Below, in pieces: positions 57,901 through 64,000 of a stretch of 64,000 nt of DNA. The first letter of the stretch is position 1. Each line of letters begins with the position of its first letter. Under the pieces are notes generated by a model, which was given only the letters and a program-made list of their open reading frames with translations, did not search any database and had not been told where the DNA came from. The DNA is from Seminavis robusta (Eukaryota; Bacillariophyta; Bacillariophyceae; Naviculales; Naviculaceae), in NCBI GenBank assembly GCA_903772945.1, contig CAICTM010000173.1, positions 36,893-100,892 of the forward strand, read 5' to 3'. The position numbers were made by a program, and so were the translations under genes.

Positions 57901-59587
57901 AGGAGATCCTAACATGCAGTGTCCCAACTTGATTCTTCGCCGATCGATCCAGTACGCCCGAGAATTCATTGTTCCCATTATTCATCAGCTCGTGGATAAT
58001 CCTCCCGAGAAGATCGTATTCAAGAGTCTCGAAGTGCTTGCCAAGATTACAGTGCCTGTATCAGGTGAAGAGAAATCTCGGATCGAGCAGCAGAGCCCCC
58101 GATTTGCCAGTGGCTCTGTGTCTTTGTCGGGATTCAATACCCATCTCCCGCCTTGGGCGTCTCCACGCGACTTTGCTCATGATGGGCATTCGGAAGAAGA
58201 TGAAGCCGAATTCCCAATGACTGACGCCAATGCCTCCTTTGCCCTGGATATTCTCCATCCATCACGAAGGAAAAGCAAGTCGCGAGACAGGGAGGTGTTC
58301 ACTGCACTTATTCAGTTGCACTGCTACAATCAACAGCTTCTCAATGACTTGTCGAGAGTGATTGCCTTCATGTGCAGGCTTCAACCACCAGAGTTTGTGT
58401 TTGTCTCTTTTGCCGTCGAACTTGACCGATTTTTTCGTCGATTGCAAAAGAAACACCAATTAGGGGCGATACGGTCGGAGGATCGACGAGACAATGAAAC
58501 GAACAACGACATCAGCAAGCGTCCCCTCTCGAGCGATCTTGAATTTGTCGCCTCTTTCGTGCAACAAATGTCCCATGTTTTGCTCAACGCCGAGGAAGCC
58601 AAACCACTACGGGATACTCTACGAGATTGTGTCGGATTCATGCCCTCCAACACGAACGAAACCAGAGAACATCGCCGTGTTCGTCTTTTTTCGATCCTGC
58701 TGCACTCTTTCTCGCATAGCGTTGTAGCTACAGTATCTCTCTGCCTTTGGGGCGGCGCGTACAGAACCGCATCTATGTTCCTGAGCCAAATCGTCTCTCT
58801 GGACATCAATCTAATGTTCCTTCTGGAACTCGACCAGATGATCGAGTCTCTTGAGCGGCCATTGTTCCGCCACCTGCATGTTCGCATGCTTGAAGGGTCC
58901 GAAGATCCTTTCGCTGAGGCGTCTGGTGCTATGCTGTTCAAAGCGTTGAAGTTCCTTTCGATGATTGTACCCCAAAGCACCTGTTACAACGTGTTGAAAG
59001 ATCGCCTCATCAGTATTTCTCGGTTCAGGCAGAGCACTGCCATGGCGATTCCTGCTAGTGCTGTTGTCCAAGGAGCAGCGGAATCAGCCAAGATTGCGAG
59101 TACACGAGTGAACGAGCAAACGGAAGCCTTTGTCGCCCGGATCCTCAACGTCCGTGCCATTCATTGTGATGCCATGTGGCAAACAATTCGATCAGAAAGC
59201 CTTGAAACTCAGGCGCCAACGGAGCCCGGTCCTGTCCACGATGAAGGGGAATCTCGCAGACAATGGCTGGGCTACGCGTCCAAGGAAGAACAGCAAAAAG
59301 CCGAAGAAAGGTACAAGCGAGAAAAGCTCACACGACAAGAGGGCTCTGGTTTGACCATTGAACAGCTTGGTGGCTACGAGGACCTCGGAGGAGGAGACCG
59401 TCCCGACCAGGATGACCCGGAAGCTGATGACAAAGAAGAGAAGCGCGATAACCCTCTACCGCTTGGAAAGCGAGGTAAAGGCAAGCAGAGCCTGAAACTG
59501 CCCCTTCCCAAGGAGGGCGAAGAACCAACAGCTACAACTAGCGACGCCCAAGAAGAAGCTTGGAAAGCCTACTGGCAGCAAGGATAA
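54989..59587 (+). CDS. Vac14-like scaffold of the PIKfyve/Fab1-Fig4 complex
   Basis: Scaffold that holds the PI3P 5-kinase Fab1/PIKfyve and the phosphatase Fig4 to set PI(3,5)P2 on endolysosomal membranes. Two exons (54989-57369, 57454-59587) and an 84-nt phase-2 intron give 1504 aa, about twice the human length. Residues 1-350 are a Ser/Gln/Asn-rich extension with Q8 and Q5 runs. The conserved N-terminal HEAT start is recognisable: SLAHKRYERRRLAAMEIEKV against the animal [20 protein letters not shown]. It is followed by DHSQRVRYYATESLFNVVKV and DPFVRKVAMYWMSRIV. The C-terminal Fig4-binding region (about 1200-1310) is very clear: SHSVVATVSLCLWGGAYRTA, FLLELDQMIESLERPLFRHL, MIVPQSTCYNVLKDRL. 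The charged tail after 1400 is extra. Its convergent neighbour is a Vps34-complex subunit. Confidence 0.92.
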
Positions 59588-59716
59588 GTGTACCAATATT
59601 ATAATAGAGCTAGTTTCGATGTACTAGTACACGGTGCCTCAGCTGCTTCGATTTCTGTACAGCTAGCATTTCATACAAGCGAACCCAGTTCGGCTTTCTC
59701 TATAGAACCCTTGGCC
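59588..59716. other. 129-bp convergent gap
   Basis: The shortest spacer here, between the Vac14 and UVRAG-like stop codons; the two 3' UTRs probably overlap. It contains the palindrome GTACTAGTAC at 59620-59629. Confidence 0.6.
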
Positions 59717-61531
59717 TCATTCCTTCCCGTCCACAAAGCTATCAAAGAGTTTCTTGACGTTGACCAAAATGTGCTCACCAGGGTTTTGCTCAATGTCGCG
59801 TGTCTTTAAAATGCACTCAATGTTGCGCTGCAATAATCGTACTCCATGGTCCAACTGTTCTCGCTCCACGACGCGGCCCTGGAAGAGCGGATAGATTGGT
59901 CCACCGTCCTCTTGAATGGCCGAGCGAGAAGAATTGCAAAACAACCGGTGTCTCAGCTGAATGGCCAAGTACTTGCTAATCAGACTCACCAAGTGACAGA
60001 GATATCCAAATGCTGCTGAGAGCTCATCTTCCGCTACTACGTTGGAATGTATATCAGCCGGTATTCGAAGATCCCGGATGCAATATCGATCTTCCCCCTC
60101 CAGGAAAGATATTGGATATATGGTTCGCAAGTCGCGCAATAGTTTCATCCTCCGAGCCTCCAAAAAGAACTCGGATTGGCGGCACAGTTGCAACTCCGAG
60201 TCAATTTCGGACGCTAATTTTTGCAGATTGTTCTGGATAATCCCCGCTTCTCCAATGGCCGCGCCAAGCTGGGACTTTTCCTGTGATGGCAGAACATGCA
60301 CGAGCTGAGGAAATGGATACAGCCTGCCTAAAGTGAGAGACACAATCAATATTGTATTGCCTACCTCCTGTAACAGTTGCGCCTCTTCTGCTAGAGCGTC
60401 CTCTTCCTGTTGAATGAGTCTCTCCAGGTATTGTCGCTCTGCATTGGCATCTTTCAATGAAATTTCAGGTTCTTGAGTTTCAAAACGCGCCTTCTCCGTT
60501 CCAGACAGTAGCTCTTTGTGAAACAAGCACTCCTGAGTGGCTTGGTCGTTTGGTTCCCGCAGAGCGGAAAGGATTCTCCCATCGTTGGAATCTTCACTGG
60601 CACTGGTAGATAGGATACTCTGATCGTTCCCGTTGCTATTAGCCTGCCCTTCCGTTGGTTCGTTTTTGGCTTTCTTGACGGGTGTGACCTGGTCCAGGGT
60701 TCGAAATACATCATCTCCAAACCGGGCAAACTCGTCCTTCAAGTGCTCCTCTTGATGTGATCCGTCTTGATCACCCACAAGGTCAAGAAGCCTAGCTGTG
60801 GCTCTGATAGAACCATCCGAAAAGTTGAATATAAGCGAATTGACGGGTAACGAATTTGGCATGGTTGCCAAGCGTCTTAGTTTGGTTGGATGGATGCTAA
60901 TGTCCAGCAAAGGTTGTTTCGTCTCGTCTTCTTCGTCCGATTGAGGGGTTTGTTTATTGTCGTCTCCACCCTCCACGACTTTATCTGCATTGGGTAGGCC
61001 CTCTGGAACTATCCAAATACGCAATCTCATGAAACGATAGAAACCTTTGAAACAAAATGCAAAAGCAAAGACAAGTGTGAGTAATACTGTGTCACACCAG
61101 ATACCCAGGTTAGTACCCAGTATTCTGCTCCTAGCTGACTGGACCACATTTTCCTCCAATAAGCACTCACCCGTCTCTGAATCAAAATATCCATCCAATG
61201 CCAAGTAATCTTCGATGCATTCGTCCAAATGGTTCCAACTGGGGTTCACAGTTTTCACTGGAGCCAACGATGAAAAGATTACTTTCTCCTCGCCTCCAGT
61301 ATCATTGCTTTCTTGATCCTTCCCATTCCGGCCTCTAGGGGCGATGACAATCTCCAAACGAACTTGATGAAGTAGCGCAAGTGCGTGCTCCGGTCGAAAC
61401 ACCTTCTTGTTCTTGTTTTGTTCTACCTGCTTCTCCCAGGAGAGAGGACAGAGATTGAACAAGGATACGGATACGGGGACCGGAATCTTCCCCTTTCGTT
61501 TGCCCTTGTCGCTGTCTCGGCGATTCCTCAT
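59717..61531 (-). CDS. UVRAG/Vps38-like subunit of the Vps34 PI3-kinase complex
   Basis: Predicted complex II subunit that directs Vps34 and Beclin/Atg6 to endosomes to make PI3P. The frame is open for 604 codons, but 61045-61116 is very probably a 72-nt in-frame intron (GTACTAAC start, T-rich tract, CAAAG end, phase 1), leaving 580 aa and joining RSRILG to FYRFMRLRIWIVPEG, a C2-domain strand. The middle has a coiled coil (DANAERQYLERLIQQEEDAL, then AEEAQLLQEV). The C-terminal BARA-like end is well conserved: LCHLVSLISKYLAIQLRHRL, FCNSSRSAI, YPLFQGRVVEREQLDHGVRL, LLQRNIECIL, VNVKKLFDSFVDG, parallel to animal UVRAG (LGYVAHLVSMIS..LRYPI; FDYGVYLLNKNI; LPNLKNF). Atg14-like is the alternative, less likely because no Cys-rich N-terminus is present. 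Confidence 0.85.
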   Translation of the reverse strand: MRNRRDSDKGKRKGKIPVPVSVSLFNLCPLSWEKQVEQNKNKKVFRPEHALALLHQVRLEIVIAPRGRNGKDQESNDTGGEEKVIFSSLAPVKTVNPSWNHLDECIEDYLALDGYFDSETGECLLEENVVQSARSRILGTNLGIWCDTVLLTLVFAFAFCFKGFYRFMRLRIWIVPEGLPNADKVVEGGDDNKQTPQSDEEDETKQPLLDISIHPTKLRRLATMPNSLPVNSLIFNFSDGSIRATARLLDLVGDQDGSHQEEHLKDEFARFGDDVFRTLDQVTPVKKAKNEPTEGQANSNGNDQSILSTSASEDSNDGRILSALREPNDQATQECLFHKELLSGTEKARFETQEPEISLKDANAERQYLERLIQQEEDALAEEAQLLQEVGNTILIVSLTLGRLYPFPQLVHVLPSQEKSQLGAAIGEAGIIQNNLQKLASEIDSELQLCRQSEFFLEARRMKLLRDLRTIYPISFLEGEDRYCIRDLRIPADIHSNVVAEDELSAAFGYLCHLVSLISKYLAIQLRHRLFCNSSRSAIQEDGGPIYPLFQGRVVEREQLDHGVRLLQRNIECILKTRDIEQNPGEHILVNVKKLFDSFVDGKE

Positions 61532-62121
61532 TAGTTCACTTTCAGATTGATTCCAACGCTGCAGAATACAACAGAGTGCTTTTATGCTATTAGCACCGGT
61601 GGTAGCTCAGAATATTGGACGAAACTATCCAAGAGCCAAAATGGACATGCCTTGTCGTCCCTGTAATTGTGGCAAAACTATTGTAATTGGTTGTTGAGAT
61701 TCATTATTTTTCTATTCTTCGCAAGGATCCCACAAAGAGGGTCTACCGGTAGCTAGTCTAGCTAGATAGCCGAAAAGGCAAATATCTACATGTACATTGA
61801 AGGAGAAAAAGGGGGGGAGGCTACCTGGTTCGTAGAGCTCAGGCCTTGGCTACAATGATCCGTAGCACCTGGGACGACGTGTACTATCTTGAGTAGGACA
61901 ATGCGGAATCCATGGAGATGGACTTGCATACTTGTCTATCGATCCTCACCCTTCCATGTCAAGCTCGGAGGTTACGAGCCCTGTCTGCAACCAATGGATA
62001 GTACCGGAAAACAGAGGGGGTCTAGAAATGGAGAATAAGATCTTGTCTAGCATTTACAGACGTACAGAAATAAAATTCAAGGGGGAAGAGAGGAGGGAGG
62101 TGGAGGGGGGACAAAGGGAGA
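61532..62121. other. Gene-free interval
   Basis: 590 bp holding the promoter of the UVRAG-like gene and the 3' flank of the next one. CTACCGGTAGCTAGTCTAGCTAG lies around 61743-61766 (two palindromes back to back) and TACATGTACA at 61788-61797. A G7 run sits near 61811. No coding sequence. Confidence 0.5.
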
Positions 62122-64000
62122 TCAATAGGAGGCTTGTCCGAAATTTTTTTCGTCGTAGCGCTCGAAGTAGCTGGGAGCAGCGAGCAGTACTGGGCGCGGG
62201 CTTTCGAACAGGGTCAAACGCAACACGTAAATGAACAAAAGGATGCAGGTCACCACTGCAAATACAAGGGTTTCGTTGACAAACCGCAGTTTTGCCAATG
62301 CCACAACCACGAACATGATGACAAAGAATATGAGCGCCATTGCCAGCGGTGGCAAACCGGGCATAGGCTGCTCTTCCCCGTATATTTTTGCTTTTTGTTG
62401 TGCTTTCAGTCGTTTTGCGACCACGAGGAGCATCATTGCCGTCACAAACGTGCACATGATTGACAGTAGGAATATGTCCGATGCAGACCATTGGTCCGTT
62501 CGGAAGAAATCGAGGGCTCGGCACTCTTCGTCACACCAAACCCCATACTTGTAGATACGCTGGCACATGTTCCAGTCTCCAACATCGTAGTTGTTTTCAT
62601 ACAGCGACCGACTTGCTTGAAGCTCATTGTATTCGCCCCAGAACTCTGCATTGTAGGCCTGTTTAAGGAGATGAAACAAAAGTTAGCACTAACCTCGTAA
62701 AGCTACATCCTAGGCCTGTTCTCCTTGCAACGATTGCACGTACTTCTAATTGACCGGGGGCGGCTGCTTCGACTGAAGCAAGGGGCGCTTCCTTCTCGGC
62801 CAACTCCAGCATTCGATGTCGCATTCGTCGGCCACCACCATCATCGTTGTAGTAACCGTCATTGCCATCGTACTGGTAGTAGTACTGGTTGACGTTGTTG
62901 TTGCTGTCATCGTCTTTTGCGCTGTAGTAGTCATCATCATTGACAAAGGCGTTGTAGTTTTGACCGTCGTAATGATAGTAATACCAGTCGTCATCTCGAT
63001 TCACATCATCATTGGCTTGTTGATAGGCATCGTTTCCATCATCATCATTGTTTCCCCCATTCTTTTGCCCATTTTGGCTAATGTAGTAATCGTCGTACCA
63101 GTTTCCATTTGCCTTGTTAAGGTATCTGAGATTTCATTTGGCGAACAGCTGTCACAGGTATAGAATGGAGGGCGGAAGGAGACTCGTGTAGGGAAGCTGT
63201 AGCCATTGATATCGTATCCTTTCGATGCATGTCTTCGGCTGGTTTGGCCGTCATCAAACTTTTGCGAGCATTGGTTGTCGGTGTACAGATGAAGCTGCAA
63301 CTTTGTGGAGGTGAAAGTTTCCCGATCGACGCATCCGATTTTGGCGTAGAGGGGAGAATCGTTTTGGATTGTTTCTTGCAGCATGACACACTGCAGTATG
63401 CATTGGTGAGCAGAAGAATGGCTGAGATGATGACTGTTCCAGCAGCAGTACCAATACAGTACTCAAATCATCACAAACACGACTTACGTTCAGATATCCA
63501 GCATCAGCCGGCAGTTCAAAGTCCTTGCCATTGACCAAAGCCTGATAGTTGAAATATCCTCTCATGTAGTGAGCAATCGAGACGACAAAGGTTGCGATTT
63601 CCGAGAAGTGGCATTGGTAGCTGTTCTCAGAGTCAAACAGCTGAAACTTGATCATTTGTCCGCCGTTGCTACACAAAAAGGAAGGCAAAAACATAGATAA
63701 GCAAAGAGTCCACATAAATAAAATAGGCTCAGTTGTGTTGTAGTAGCACTCACTAGTTGATGCAGGAGATTGGCATGACACTGACTCCGTCAAACCCGAC
63801 ATTGGAGTTCCAGTGAAAGACGTCGTCGTCGGCATTGGCGTATGCGGCTTGTTCTGCTTGGACGGCATCGCCTCCTCCGTTTCCATTGGCGTCGTCTCCA
63901 TCGGCGTTGTTGTTGGCGTCGTCTCCATTGGCGTTGTTGCCGTTGCCCCCGGCATCATCGTTGTCGTCATTGTTCCAGTTGTTCGCGCCATCGTCGTTGT
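62122..64000 (-). CDS. Asp/Asn/Tyr-rich multi-pass membrane protein, 5' end outside the window; apparent one-base shift
   Basis: Partial: the start lies beyond 64000. Exons as modelled are 63754 to the window end, 63488-63668, 62744-63390 and 62122-62658. Function unknown; it resembles a conserved diatom family in my recollection. Upstream is an Asp/Asn/Gly/Ala-rich stretch, then FHWNSNVGFDGVSVMPISCI and an NGGQMIKFQLFDSENSYQCH domain with paired Cys (CVMLQETIQ; AKIGCVDRET; NQCSQKFDDGQ; FYTCDSCSPNEI), probably extracellular. A Tyr/Asp/Asn-rich spacer follows, then DWNMCQRIYKYGVWCDEECR and three TM helices (IFLLSIMCTFVTAMMLLVV; MALIFFVIMFVVVALA; TLVFAVVTCILLFIYVL). Exon 62744-63390 is 647 nt although both borders are phase 0, so one base is missing near 63115, or an unrecognised 83-nt intron exists. 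See findings. Confidence 0.7.

Noticed and set aside
61045-61116. Transmembrane helix in the UVRAG-like protein
   Set aside because: It is best explained as an in-frame intron with a donor, T-rich tract and acceptor; UVRAG proteins have no TM there.
62746-63163. Thr/Met-rich and Ile/Val-rich frames over the Asp/Asn/Tyr-rich exon
   Set aside because: They are shifted and opposite-strand readings of GAT/GAC/AAT-rich codons.

Overview
The window looks like nuclear DNA of a diatom, probably a pennate one. Three proteins start with a signal peptide followed by a heterokont plastid-import motif with Phe at +1 (GSA|FVP at about 6945, QA|FTS at about 7470, RG|FSR at about 43660). Most genes are eukaryotic housekeeping genes with few, short GT-AG introns (47-275 nt). 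Several others fit types familiar from diatom genomes: a single-domain voltage-gated channel, an LRR-like protein, a GNAT-like family and an Asp/Asn/Tyr-rich membrane family. I rebuilt exon models by hand and checked that the intron phases add up. No RNA gene or CRISPR array was recognised.

Layout. 0-8.3 kb: an unrecognised multidomain membrane protein (-), two inverted-repeat-bounded tandem-repeat elements, a plastid PheRS alpha subunit fused to an EMAPII/Arc1p tRNA-binding domain (-), and a thylakoid-lumen protein (+). 8.3-10.3 kb: no genes. 10.3-20 kb: a TNPO3/Mtr10-like nuclear transport receptor (+), an LRR-like protein (-), a third tandem-repeat element, and a GNAT-like protein whose frame is broken by one TAA (+). 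20-31 kb: mitochondrial Hsp70 (-), an Asn/Gln-rich unknown (+), a retroelement relic, a single-domain voltage-gated channel (-), a decayed partial copy of the first gene (+), and a TPR protein (-). 32-46 kb: a Golgi-type sulfotransferase (-), V-ATPase subunit H (+), a small Cys-rich membrane protein (+), a single-pass membrane protein (-), a glycosyltransferase-like protein (+), a PPR protein (-) and a PP2C phosphatase (+). 46-64 kb: CCR4-NOT subunit 3 (-), a PhyH-type dioxygenase (+), a GIY-YIG-type retroelement relic (-), a sodium:solute symporter (-), Vac14 (+), a UVRAG/Vps38-like protein (-), and a membrane protein that runs off the right end (-).

Organisation. From about 37 to 61.5 kb ten consecutive genes alternate strictly in strand, giving shared divergent promoters of 0.3-0.6 kb and mostly short convergent 3' gaps. 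Vac14 (PI(3,5)P2 scaffold) and the UVRAG/Vps38-like protein (PI3-kinase complex II) are tail-to-tail neighbours in one endolysosomal pathway. V-ATPase H acts in the same compartment but is 20 kb away.

The least ordinary signals are the three inverted-repeat-bounded tandem-repeat elements, the PheS-EMAPII fusion, the in-frame TAA in the GNAT-like gene, the apparent one-base shift in the last gene, and the decayed DNA-level copy of the first gene.
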